This document shows, one piece after another, positions 42,045 through 54,277 of a stretch of 64,000 nucleotides of DNA (position 1 is the stretch's first letter; every line of letters starts with the position of its first letter). The notes under the pieces were generated by a model. That model had not been told where the DNA came from. It worked only from the letters and a program-made list of their open reading frames with translations, and did not search any database. Made by a program: the position numbers and the translations under genes. This DNA is from Ganoderma boninense (lineage: Eukaryota > Basidiomycota > Agaricomycetes > Polyporales > Polyporaceae): NCBI GenBank assembly GCA_002900995.3, contig CM035305.1, positions 2,092,467 to 2,156,466 of the forward strand, read 5' to 3'.

Positions 42045-45000
42045 ATGTCTCAGCCATCCGCCGACCCGTCTGACGCAAGAATGCTCTTCTCCCCTGTTCC
42101 CCGCGAGCCGTCGTCCGATGCGCCGCTCCCTGCAGATTCCTCCATCTCCGCCGACGACTTTGACAGCGCGCCGACTCTTCCGCAACTACACCCCATAACC
42201 GCATCTTGCTATGTGTCTGTTCCTCAGCCCCCAGATTTCCAGAGAGCCCAGTATCAGCCCGTGACTGAGCGCGACCTGGAGCCCGACGAAGAATTCGGTC
42301 AAGAAGGGGCGGAACGGGTCGTTGGCGAATGGGAGGTTGGGCAGAATTTGTACTTCTATGTCCGGTACGCAGATGGCGTTATATACAGAGTGAGTGGCTG
42401 TTATCATTACAATCCTGCCGACTTCGATGCCCATATACGAAAGTGGGAGATAGATATCCGCCTGACCACATTATAACTACTCACTGAATCTCCAGAAAAT
42501 GTCCATCCTTCAGTGTTGTTGCAGTCTCTAATTTGGAGTTTACAGGTTCGGGCACGTCCCTTCCAGTATCGTTTTCCAGAACTTGTACAGGAATATGGTG
42601 CGTCGATTGGACCGCGCCCATGTACAAACTTACCTGGTTTCACAGAGGAGTCACAAGCGATGGGCAGCTTACCACCCTTCAATCCCTCCTCTTCGGATGT
42701 TCATCCTAGTTGTCGCCAAGCCGCCGCCACGCTAAAAATCTCGGGCTCTATGTCTAGGTCCCCAGGTTCTCGCTCCTCACCTGGATCATTCGATTCATAT
42801 GAGTCAGGTAAAGACGAGGGCTCAGAAGAATATTCGGACGACGATTCTTCGCCTGCCAGACGACGCAGCACCCGAATGGCGGCAGCTACCGCGAACCAGA
42901 AGCTGGGGGCCAGCCTTCCTTTCAGCCCGAAGAAGACTCGAGGATCTAGACGCGCAATTGTGGTCCACGATTCAGACAGCGACAGCGAGATTCAAGGAAT
43001 CCCGGCCCAGACCAGAAAGTCCACACGTGCACGCAAAGTTCTTCGGTCCAACTTGGACGACGAGGACTTTGAGGACAACATCTATCCTGACTCGGACGTA
43101 GATTTCCGCCCGAGAACTGAGAAGAAGAAGAAAATTGTTCGGGGCAGGGCCTCACGGCCAGCATATGGTCGCTTCCGCGCCGTCATCGATCTCCAGCTTG
43201 ACGAGGAAGAAAACGAAGATATCGCTCCCTTGATTGCTCACAGAGCGGTTTGCGAGAAATGTCAGATGGCTCCTACGCACAAGCAAGCAAAGAAGAAGGG
43301 CCGCAAACGCAAGCCGAAGGAGGACGACTTCGAAGATGAGGAGACGAGACTTGCCAACCTCGGTGGTTGGGTTCGTTGGTAAGCTGATGAGTTTGCAGTG
43401 GTCATATTTGTCTTATTTGAAAACCAGTTTGAAGTGTCCCGTTGCCGCTCATTGGGGCTGTCTCGCCAAAACACAACGTGATGAAATCCTTCGAGCAGCA
43501 CATGAACGTGACAAAGCTGAATGGCAAGCTAATCCCAACACGCCAGAGCCTAGAAAGCGAATTGCGTTGGACGCCTATCAAACTACCGAGTTCATCTGCA
43601 CATCTTGCATGAGGGGAGGCATCTGCATGGCTTGCAAAGAGATTGTTATCAAGCCTGACGAGCATGCTCAACGCGCCCATTCCCCGACAATAGATGGTCC
43701 TGCTTCTGCGCTGTCTGGAGGCCTTACTGCTTCGACCTCTCCACGCGATTCTCTACGTCCTGATGGCCAGAACAGCGACGATAGTTCTACCAAAGAACTT
43801 CTCTTCCGATGCTTCATCTGCAAACGTCTTGCTCACTACGCTCATTTACCTACTCCCGACGGGTATAATGCCAACGAGACAACCTCCGCTGAACTTGCTA
43901 GTTACTACCAGCACTCGACCAGCTGGAGATGCGCGGACTGCTTCTCGTACGTTTACACAGTTGAACATATTCTCGCCTGGCGTCCATTCCCCGAAAACGC
44001 CATCGAGCCGTCTCGCAAGCCAAACGAACCGCCAAACTACAAGTCGATTCTCCCTCGCGAATACCTCATCAAATGGGTCGACAGGAGCTACCGTCGCGTA
44101 CAGTGGGTTCCCCACGGATGGCTCCTCGCCATCGCAGGGACGAAGCTGAAAAACTTCGTCTTGGGAGGGACGAAGGTTCATCTTCTTCCGGAGCCTATGT
44201 CCGAGCAAGTCTCTATCCAGCGGAGGGTGCATCCGCTGACTTCGAGATTGGGAGGGACGACTCCGAGGGTCTAGGCGGGAAATCCGCCGAGGAAGCTTCC
44301 CCACTCATCGCTTATCCCGATGCAGAGAAGAGGATTCCCCCTGCATGGAGAACGGTCGATCGCCTCCTCGACATTCGTTTGTGGAGGCCCAAGAAGCCGG
44401 CCAAGGGCAAGACACGCAAATCTAGGACGGCCACGTCGGAGGAAGAAGAGGACCTTGACGATGACCCCGTTGTTGCCAAAGAGCGCGCTGCGGCATACGG
44501 CGAGGGGGAAGAGCCAACCTCCATGGTGACGCTAGAAGAATTCGAAGCCCAGACGCGAGAGAAACTCGACGAGAAGCACGCCGCCCAAGTCGCGTGGGCG
44601 TTCATCAAATGGGACGACCTCGGCTATGACGATGGTTAGCGTGATCACCATAGTGTCGGAACCGTACTGATAGACGCTGGATAGCGTCCTGGGACTCTCC
44701 TCCTCGCGCAGACGAGGCTGGCTACGTTGCATATGAGAAGGCATTCAAGCATTTCATTTCGGCCCGTTCCGTCACAGTCCCCGCGCGGGACAAGAAGACC
44801 GATGTCGCTCGAGTGGGGGCCAAGTGGTTGATGAAGCAGAAGTTTACTGTCGAGAACCAGCCGGACCTCGGCCAGAACGCTCAGCTCAAGCTCATGCCTT
44901 TCCAGGTCGACGGCGTGAATTGGTTGTGCCACAATTGGAACAAGGCCCAGAATTGCATTCTTGCCGACGAGATGGGTCTGGTATGTCTCTTCGAGCTCAT

Positions 45001-48000
45001 GCAACCCACGTTGACTAACATGCGACACGAAGGGCAAAACGGTCCAAATTGTGACGTTTATTGGGTATATCGTCTCCGCGTTCAAGTGTTTCCCTGCCTT
45101 GGTCGTTGTCCCGAATTCCACGATCACGAACTGGGTTCGTGAATTTGAACGGTGGGCCCCCAAGCTGCGTGTGGTTCCGTTCTATGGTGAAGCGAAGGCG
45201 CGCGAGATCATCAAGAAGTTCGAGCTCTTCCATTCTCGCCCCACGTCGGGCACAACCGGAGCCAAGTACCACGTTTTGGTCACCACTTACGAGACTATCA
45301 CGAACACGAAAGAGTTCGGGCCTGTCTTCAAGAGCGCGCCTGTCTGGGAGATGCTTGTTGTGGATGAGGGTCAACGACGTGGGTCTCACATCCTCTCCGT
45401 ACTACCGTCGAATTAACGTCTGCTCAGTCAAGAGCGATGCCAGCCTCATCTTCAAGCGCCTAAAGGAGCTGAACAGCAATCACCGGATTATCATGACAGG
45501 AGCAAGTTGCCATTTCCTTGTATAGAATAAATAATTACTGAGCGATCCGGTAGACACCATTGAACAACAACATCCGGGAGCTCTTCAATCTTATGAACTT
45601 CCTCGACCCTGATGAATGGGCTGACCTGGAGGTTCTCTCTAAGCAATATGAAGAGCTCACAGATGAACTTGTCGCGGAATTGCATGGACGACTTAAGCCT
45701 TACTTCCTTCGTCGTATCAAATCTGAAGTCCTGCAACTCCCTCCTAAGGTGAGATACCTGACGCAACATTCCGTGATAACAACTGACACTGGAGTCATTG
45801 TAGAACGAAGTCATTGTCCCTGTCAGCATGGCCCCGCTGCAGAAAGAAATCTATCGGTCACTTCTAAGTAGGTCGTCGGTATAAATGATGTCATGACTAT
45901 CCTTCCTGACCTCCTCCTAGGCCAGAACTTCGAGATTTTGCGGAGCCTTACGGAATCCAATGCTTCGTCGTCGAAAGGAAATGTCACGAAGACGAACATG
46001 AACAACTTGCTGATGCAGCTTCGGAAGTACGTTATTCGAATATACTTGTCCAAATTGGCCGCTCATTGTCGTTTTTCAGATGTGTTCAGCATCCCTACCT
46101 CGTCTCACCCAACATCGAACCGAAGGGTCTGTCACCGCAAGAAACACATGAACGTCTTACTGGTGCCAGTGCAAAGCTACGATTGTTGAAGATAATGCTG
46201 CCGAAGCTTCGATCTCGAGGTCACCGTGTGCTACTCTTCAGCCAGGTCACTATAATTCGCTTCGTGTATAGTGCCTGTTAGGCTTATCATTCTTAGTTTT
46301 CTATCGCCCTTGACATTATCGAAGATTTCTTGATTGGCGAGGGCACCAAGTATCTCCGACTGGTAAGTCGCTGCTTACGACAATGCCAAAAGTTCTACAC
46401 TAATGCAATGAAACAGGACGGTAATACAAAGCAAGCACTCCGTCAAAAGGGGATGGATGAATTCAATAAGAAGGACTCAGACGTCTTCATCTATCTCCTG
46501 ACGACTCGAGCGGGTGGCGTTGGCATCAACCTCTGGAGCGCAGATACTGTCATCATCTTTGACCCCGACTTCAATCCCCATCAGGTGCGTTCGTTGTTTC
46601 CTAATGCTGATGCTCAGATTTAAGGATATCCACAGGACCTTCAAGTATGCATATCAGTCTATGGCACTAGTTGATTTTATTGATGACCGTCTATAGGCCA
46701 TCGCTCGTGCGCATAGATATGGTCAGCAGAAGACCGTTCTGGTGTTCAAACTTATGGTCAAGGACTCCGCGGAGGGCATGTCATCATGCTTCAAAGTGTC
46801 CTTCAGTAGTACTCACCGAGCACCCTCACAGAACGCATCATGCAAACAGGGAAGAAGAAGCTCATCCTCGATCACCTCATTGTGCAGAAAATGGACGATG
46901 AAAGCGGCTCGCGCGAAGACGTCCAGTCGATCCTCCTTTTCGGTGCCAAAGCTCTCTTCGAAGAGACCGAGGAGACCACTGCTCGGGAAGTTCACTGTAA
47001 GATATCTTACTCGACATACCATTCTGCTGCGGTAGTGACGTTTATGGCGCAGACTCGGAACATGACATTGATAACCTCATTGAGAAGACCGAGAAGGAAG
47101 GCGAGGAGGTCGAGCCGGAATCTGGCGCTGGATCGTTATTCGCGTTCGCCAAGGTCTGGTCAGCAGACAAGGAGGGCATGGAGGAGCTGGCTGATGAGGG
47201 GATCGACCAATCCGAAGAAGCGGACTCGTGGACGAAGGCTCTGGAGCTCATTGCAACCCGTGCAGCTGCCGAGACAGAAGCGGAGCAGACTGGGCGTGGG
47301 GTGCGCCGTAAGGCTGCCGCTGTATTCCCTCAGGTACTGTCCGCAGTTTCCGTGGTATCTAAACGTCACGCTAATGCTCGTCATAGCAAAACATCGATCT
47401 GGGGGACACTCCGGGAAAGGGCAAAGCCAAGGATAAAGACAAGGGCAAGAAGAGACGGAAGTCAAAGGGCAAGTCAGCTGATTCGGACGACTCAGACTTT
47501 CGAGCTCCGGTGTCGGATGCCGCCTCGGAGTCGGACGGGACCGAGGATGCTGTTATGGACGTGGACGACATCCGTTTGCTACCGATAACGGGCTTCAGCT
47601 CTCCCCCTCCATCCGTGCCGGGACCTTCGACGAAGCAAGGCCATCCTCGGCATCGACGTGCTGACCGGCGCGAGAAAAGTCCCAAACCATCGGAGGAGTT
47701 TTGCGGGCTGTGTGGTGAACGTCATGCACGTGGTCATTGCCCCATGACGGAAAGTCCTGAGAACCTCGCGATGTATAGACTGATGCTCCTATCACACGCG
47801 GGGGATGAGACGATCGAGGAACGGGTACGTCGTCTGGGCACGATATGAAATTTGTTTGGAAAAACCCTGACACGTTCTTACTCAGCGCGCCGCTATCCGA
47901 GTTATCGACGAGACCCTTCACCGACTTGGGAAAATCCACTTGATCTACGGGCAACCACTTCATCTCGTGGAGGCACCAGCTCCGAGTCAGCCAGCCGTTC

Positions 48001-48600
48001 CGCACCCCCCGAAGAAGCCCAAGCTTAACGAACCATCTCGTCCTGAGCCTCGACCTCAAACAACGCCGTCCATACCACGCATTGTGTCGGGTAATAACCA
48101 ATCAGTCGCAGGGCCCTCGCGACCGACTGGTGTTGCTTCCAAGGCAGCCCACTCTGCTACCGCAGCTCAGTTGTCAGATGCTGTTCCACGCGCTTCCAGC
48201 ACTGTGAACGGTGTTGCCAGTACATCCAAGGTACCGGCATCATCGGCGACCCCAAATGTTCATCCCAGGCCGAAGAAGCCCAAAGTGACCAATGGACAAG
48301 CATGTGCCATTTGTCACCAAGTTCCGCACCACTTGGTGAAGGATTGCCCCGTGGTGGTTCAAGGGCCGTCCAGGTAAGAATAGCGGTCGAATTTGTCCAT
48401 CTTCTTTTCGAATGCTTACACGGCATACATCCTTCAGAATTAGCGAAGCGATATCCCGTCTTGCGCAAGACCCTTCACAGGAACCTGTTGTGGATGCATT
48501 AAGGCGTATCCTGAAGAAACAGCAGAGACGCGCGCTGGGTGCATCCGCCACGAAGCCCAGCCCAGCCAGTGCCGCTTCCCCCATCGATCTGACGGAATGA
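42045..48600 (+). CDS. MIT1: Mit1/Mi-2 (CHD)-type SNF2 chromatin remodeler with PHD finger
   Basis: This is an ATP-dependent nucleosome remodeler related to S. pombe Mit1, the motor of the SHREC silencing complex. The ATG at 42045 is followed by a chromodomain-like module ('[11 protein letters not shown]', '[11 protein letters not shown]'). A disordered acidic region precedes a split PHD-type Cys/His region ('CEKCQMAP', '[14 protein letters not shown]', '[16 protein letters not shown]', '[15 protein letters not shown]', 'WRCADCF'). A second chromodomain-like stretch is '[18 protein letters not shown]'. The SNF2 motor has 'LADEMGLGKTVQ' (Walker A), 'VVDEGQRLKSD' (DEAH position), 'HRIIMTGTPLNNN', 'RVLLFSQFS', '[13 protein letters not shown]' and '[10 protein letters not shown]'. 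Two C-terminal zinc knuckles ('[15 protein letters not shown]', '[18 protein letters not shown]') match the Mit1 C-terminal Zn fingers. It ends 'SPIDLTE' at 48600. About 20 introns. PHD plus these knuckles separate it from CHD1. Confidence 0.87.
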
Positions 48601-49210
48601 TCGCGGCGAGGTCCACGCGTTTTAGGCATGTCTTGAGTTTGCAGCCAAGCCTGAGGGGAGCATAGACATTGCTGCATTTTCTTTGTCTGTATCGGATTAT
48701 TGTGGCAGACACATAGTAATTAGTAGAGCCTAAGTCAGTGCTAGACAAAGTATCGATGATCCTATTGTTCTCTGTCCCATTTGGATATTTTGCCTGCGGT
48801 AGACATCCGATTGTGATGGGGCGAGGGGCTGCATGCTGGCACGGATGGCCTTTGTTTCGCGTGTGATGGCCGCCCAAGGCACTGCTGTGGGCAAGTTGGG
48901 AATTCGGAGGAGCGGACGAGTCGTTGCTCTCTTTCCTGTCCTCTGTCCCGCCACTCGGTCTCCGTCTCTGTCTCCGATCATTCAAATGCCGCCCGAAGGT
49001 TTTGCGATTGCCGCCACTACCGCAGCAACCACTGGCACAACTGCAGGTTTGCATTTTCTGCCCGCATTCCGTTCGCGTGCTGCGGTATCCGGAAGACTTA
49101 TAACTTCTTCAGAATCTGGCACGTGTCCCCCCTCCCCTCCGTCCTCCAAGCCTCTCAGCCCCCCTCCCGTCTTGAAGCGCTCTCGTTCACCATCATTGCC
49201 TGTATCGACC
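48601..49210. other. Intergenic, 5' flank of the RNase III-like gene
   Basis: About 610 bp between two plus-strand genes. The frame of the downstream gene is open upstream of 49211, with in-frame ATGs including one at 48987, so an N-terminal extension rich in Ala/Thr/Ser and Pro is possible. Otherwise nothing recognised. Confidence 0.4.
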
Positions 49211-50314
49211 ATGGATTCCGACCTCCCTCCCGCTCCTCAAATCGACGGCGAAGCCATGCTCGAAATCTTCGTCCATGACTCAATTCGTTTCACCGGCATT
49301 CCACTGAACCCAGAATCTCCATATGGAGATGGCAAGAGGCTCGCGATCCTTGGCAAAGTGGCGTTGGAGGCAGCTTTCACGCACCTCCTCTTTGACAAAC
49401 GTCCAATGTTAACCGCGGACACTCTTGAGGTATGTTCCCCTTCCGTCATGTCTTTTTGTTGACTTCCCTCACTACAGTACCGCAGTGTGAAGTCGGGAAA
49501 CTGCCGGACCTAGTTGAAAAGTGGGTTGAGGGGTACAAGTGGCGGGAGAAGGTGCGGCATGCGAAGGATATTGACATCAGGACAGCAAAGGTGCGCCCTC
49601 CTCATATTCATACTGGTCAACATCTCTCATGCAGTTACAGGAGACTCGCCATCTCATGGACGCGTACGTCGGAGCAGTTTTTGTGGGAGGTGGATATCGG
49701 GCTGTCCTCGACTGGATAGCTGCCCTTGTTGATCCCAGCGCGGCGCCGCCGGCTCAACAAGGGCAGCATGCAGAGCCTGACCCCAAGAGGTCCAGGTTGA
49801 ACCAGCCGCAACCAATGCCGCAGTTTTTTCAGAACCCAGCCCCATTTTCACCTCCTCAGTCCATATACCCTCAGGCATATCCTCAGGTTCATCACATGCA
49901 ACCACCTATGGCACCGCCCCAACCCCCAATGCCCGCTCCCCCACTTCCACCGAATCCTCTGGCACCCGCGCAGCCTCAGTCTGCATTTCTCCCGCTGTTC
50001 AATCAGACCGCACAGCAGCGCCGCCTGGAAGTGCAGTACCCAGCCCAGTTCACTGGTCCTGCTCATGCAGGGCGATGGACCGTTCAATGTCTCGGTATGT
50101 ACATATATGTGACCTTCCTTAATTGACTCATAACAACTTTTCAAACCCAGTCAACGGGATGGAGAGGGGTGTGGGCACGGGGTCGAGCAAGCAGCTCGCA
50201 AAGGAGGAAGCGGCACGCCAGGCGTACTACACAATGGGATGGGCTCCCCGTGAGTAATCACCCACCCTCTGAACCTTAGTTCTACATTCACGAACGTCAT
50301 TGTAGGCGTTTGAT
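49211..50314 (+). CDS. RNase III-like fold plus dsRNA-binding motif, catalytic residues lost
   Basis: From ATG 49211 ('MDSDLPPAPQIDG') the protein has an RNase III-type helical domain: 'MLEIFVHDSIRF', 'YGDGKRLAILGKVALEAAF', 'LPDLVEKWVEGYKWREK' and 'HLMDAYVGAVFVGGGYRAVLDWI'. The segment equivalent to the RNase III signature E-R-L-E-F-L-G-D reads K-R-L-A-I-L-G-K (near 49334-49357), so the first two catalytic-site acids are replaced. A second acidic site is represented only by 'HLMDAYVGA'. A Pro/Gln-rich linker (about 49740-50020) is followed by a C-terminal dsRNA-binding motif, 'GTGSSKQLAKEEAARQAYY'. Four introns; the last, just after 'GWAP', gives a two-residue tail ending at TGA 50312-50314, while reading through stops at about 50260. 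Likely a structural dsRNA-binding protein, for example of the mitoribosomal mL44/mL57 type. Not Dicer: no helicase or PAZ. Confidence 0.7.
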
Positions 50315-50378
50315 ATCGGACATGCAACCAAGTGTTTCCCCGCGACTACTGTCTGCGTATGCAGTCTTACTCCAGCGG
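50315..50378. other. 3' flank of the RNase III-like gene
   Basis: Short spacer between the stop codon and the large hairpin described next; the hairpin may therefore lie in the 3' UTR of the RNase III-like transcript. Confidence 0.35.
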
Positions 50379-50520
50379 CCCGAGGTTGGCGCGGTCCTCA
50401 TTGGGCTCGATATTGTGGTCAATGGCGTGCTCGAGGCTGGAACTCAAGCTGGCAAGGCTTCAATTTCGAGCACAGCATTGATCGCTTGTCGAGCCCAATG
50501 GCGACTGTGCCAACCTCGGG
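50379..50520. repeat. Long imperfect hairpin (about 56-bp arms, 142 nt overall)
   Basis: The left arm (50379 to about 50434) and right arm (about 50466-50520) are complementary at roughly 80% of positions. The outer CCCGAGGTTGGC / GCCAACCTCGGG (12 bp), ATTGGGCTCGA / TCGAGCCCAAT (11 bp) and GTGCTCGA / TCGAGCAC (8 bp) are perfect, with mismatches and a bulge between. The loop is about 30 nt. Conserved pairing across several imperfect blocks resembles a small-RNA precursor or an old foldback transposon. Confidence 0.7.
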
Positions 50521-53500
50521 GTGCTGTTGTCTGTACGGTTATCCGGATGTACACCCTACTTTTCAGCCCGTACAAGCGCGTGCTACCGTAGACTGGCCTA
50601 AGTAATTGCGCATGACAGGTAATGAATCCATCCTCTTTTCCTGCGCCGCTGTGGTGTTGTGGCATCTCGGTTGTTCTACTGTTCGTAAATATGGCACTCT
50701 TGATTCGTTTATGAATACGCGCATAATAGTTCTGTATGTTCTTCTTTTAGACGAGTTTGATCCTTCCACTATGCGAAAGCACACACCACTCCCCCTATAT
50801 CAGAAGTCCGTCGACTGGACACTCCCTTCACCCTTCCGAACATTCCTATCTGACCTTCCTTTCTGTAAAATATTATGATTGACACGTAGTCCGTTTCTCA
50901 ACATATGCGCTGAACAATCTCAGTTGGTCATGGACGACGTCGGATTATATACATCTCTTCTTGTCCGAATTCTGTTTCCTCCTACGCTATACAAAAGTAC
51001 TCATCGTTGCTCAATACAGATCAACGGATCCTGATGATGTTCATCATGGTGGAGTGAGCTTATTGTGGCACTGAGGGTATTCTGGGATGTCGTCCAGAAT
51101 AGCAGCAAAGAAGTATTGAGAGGAGGCAGCGGAAGCTTCAAATGCATTCGTACTGACTACACTGTGGTCTAACCTATGAGAACCCATGTCTTCAGGGCAT
51201 GGAAGCATATACATGAACTCGCCTACGTTTGATTTCACAAGCACCGATCGGCGTAAACTTGCTTGCCAACCTCGCGACACCGCTTGGTCCTTTGAGTTGT
51301 CGAAAACTACTGTAGTCACGTTGGTGCGAGCCGGTTTGCCATTATACGCGGATATATTGGTGTAAAAGCGGCTTTTCGGGTGGCGCAGCAGATACCCGCT
51401 CGAAGTGAGTAAGTACAGTACAGCTTAATAACTAGAATGGCTGACGCTGAGCCTCGAGCACCAGCACGGATATGCGCCGGCTGGTACATATCCGGCGGAT
51501 TTCTGTACCTGACAAAGGCAACGAAGCAGCCTGAGGCCTTTGCACTCTCAGATGTGGCCGCCTCCGACGGACGACGAACCTACACCGAGGGTCGCTTAGT
51601 AACCCACTCCGACCTCATAAGATTGGAAAGAGTGTTTCGGGCTTACTTTCGGCGATGACATCCGTGCCGTCCGGGTCGTGCTGGTCCCGAGGCGTCTCCA
51701 AAATGGCATTCACGGCGATGGACAACACGAGCGATAAGCTGGTCCGTAGTTTCAACCGGGTCGGTCCGTTGCACATTGTCGGCCATGTTTCTTCCAAGCT
51801 CATACTCGAATCCTGACAGCCATTGTAGGATGCTGTGATTGAAGGCTGCCATACACCGACCGCTACAAAACACAAGACACCCGCTCGGAGTATTTCGTGG
51901 GGCTACTTTTCGCTGAATGGGCAGGGACGAGTAGTGGGCGTCGCTACTCCGTCGCTCGTTCTGCAATCGGATTGGCACCTGACACGTACATGGGAAATAG
52001 ATCAGGAGAGGTAGAGGTGATGTAGGTAACCATGAACCGCCGACCTGGACTGGACATGTGGACTTACGGGTATAAGGATAGGTGCCGACCCGCTGCATCA
52101 CTTGTACGCCGCAGACAAGCTCAGACACATTCGCCTACCCTCCGCCCGATACATTGATGACCAATGCAAGCCTGAGCTGACGAAGCTCGTCTGTCATCTT
52201 CGTGGTGGCTCGGCGCAGATTGCTGGGGATCTGCTGGCAGCTGCAGCACGATGCATCGGCACATTGTACACGATTTACGAAAATGGGGGAGCACGTAGCT
52301 GACGGTCGGGAACATGCTGCCCAAAGGCTCTCAACGCGTGGTACGACACTTTCGTCCGATCCTAACTCGTCCTGTGCGCGAACAATGCGGGGGTTCTCGC
52401 GCGCCAAATTCACAGAAAAGCCGCGCGTTTCGGGTGCACTGGCATGAAAACGAGATGTCCTTCTCCACGGCCCTTGGGCAGTGAGTATGTGCTCTGGTGC
52501 TGCGGCTCGGCGCAATCCAGACGCTGTCGTGAAGATTTCATGTATCACGTCGTGAGCAAAGGATAGAACACCGGAACGTGAAATCCGCACCGTACAGAGC
52601 TCCGTGGCATGAGACGTTTCGGGAGGCTTCTGGGAAGCTCAATCTCCGTCTCTTGGTTAACGGCATTAGCAATATTGACCGGAGGGGAGCCAATGGTGCT
52701 GAACGAGGTTCAAGTGAATGGTATCTCCTAAATATCAGTACGTCGAGCCACAACAATGCTATTCGCTCGACAGCATGGGGATTCATATAAAATCCGCCAT
52801 TGGACTCACCATCTCTTTGGGTTATGATAGGTCGATCCGTCCGTAACAGTCCACGGGTGAAACGGTTAGATGAAGTGGGCATTAATATCTTCACACTGAA
52901 AATGCTTTGTTTGACCAGTGCTAATACATTTCGTGCGGTTTGTGGGGGCTTCCCGATGGTGCGCCCGAGTCCTTCAGGTAGGTTTGCTGATAACTTAAGC
53001 TGTGTAGGAGATGCACCGCCGCCAACCGAAAAGGCGGGACGAAAACGAGTGGGAAGAAGATATCCACTTCCCTCCTTCGGGGAGAAGCGGTCCTGATGGC
53101 AGTACGGTACGTGAAGCCGTTCGGCCAGTGGCACAGACTCACGAGCAACGTCCGCTTCTGTCGATATTTTCTGGATACGCGGTGGACACGACCATCGGAA
53201 AGAAGGCCGGCATAGGTCTGGGAGTGCGGATGTGGTCGCAGGTCAATGAGGACCTAGGTTATTCCAGATAGCGAGCATACGTGCAGGCAAATTAGACACG
53301 ACAGCCCATATCCGAGGCTCATAGTATCCTGTCAAGTGATCGAAGGGTACTCGTTTATGCCATCGAACTTGGGACTCGGGTGGGAACAACAGAGGCTCGA
53401 GATATCGGGACCTGATCTCAACTCATCTGGATTATGATTGAGAGGAATGTCGGAGGCGACAAATTCCACGAATGGACGACTGTTCATCAGTGGATAGAAT

Positions 53501-54277
53501 GTGAAGCACAGGCGTTTGAACCGACCGGGATTCGGGATGTGACAGAGGGTGAGTACTTACGGACGAGCGGTAAGTGCCAGTGAGTCCATGTGACTACTTA
53601 GAGTTGTGACTTGGATCCGTCCGCTACCGGCGAGTTCGGGACGCAGGTAGAGAGCGTTGGTGGTCCGAGATGAGCTGGAGGGAGGGTTGCATTTAATGTG
53701 GTTGGGAGGGTGCGGTGGGCATAGGTTAACGTTGTAGCGGACCGAAAGGAGGAAGGAAGGTGGAAAGGTTAAGGCGATTGACCGGATGGCAGTGTAAGCA
53801 CCCGCATGCAGCATTGGTCAGCGGGAAGGACCGGAGGCTGCAGACACAGCAAGCGAGGATATACATAATGGCATGCAGCGGAGTGCTGAGCGGGCTCCGG
53901 GCGAAGGTGGGTGCAAGTGCGCAGGCTGGGACGGATGGCACTGGCGGGGAGCAGGATAAGTAGCCGGATGTCTCTGCATGGCCGTGGCACTACTGCACCA
54001 AGTATCCGAGGCACGTCCAGCGATCACGTGGGCACCGCAAGCACCCAAGATAGCAACTTGGCCCGTAAGGTCACGTAAGCGAGAGGCAGAAGTGAGTAAG
54101 GAGGCTTATGTATCCCGACTTATAGACCGTCCTATAGGCCTCTCTGCCCCTGCTTCCGTCTTCCTGCCCGTCCGCAACAACCTTGCGCCGCCGCCGGGCC
54201 TTCTCGACGGCGCCCAACCTCTCTTTTCCTCGTCGCTCGTCTCCCGTCCATTCTCTTCTCCTGCGTGTCTTCTCCCA
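50521..54277. other. Gene-poor 3.8-kb stretch, no recognised gene
   Basis: Several short ORFs occur on both strands (for example plus 51437-51658 starting 'MADAEPRAPARICAGW'; minus 52135-52590; minus 52538-53134; plus around 53010-53271 with 'SIFSGYAVDTTIGKKAGIG'), but none has a domain I recognise or splices to a convincing longer product. Composition looks less coding-like than elsewhere. The region may hold decayed genes, lineage-specific small genes or transposon remnants. Bases 53978-54277 stay in frame with the next gene from an upstream ATG. Confidence 0.35.

Noticed and set aside
53978..54277. 100-residue N-terminal extension of the SNF2-RING protein from ATG 53978
   Set aside because: The segment looks like untranslated leader with no conserved features; ATG 54278 directly precedes the SIM-bearing head. 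It cannot be fully excluded.
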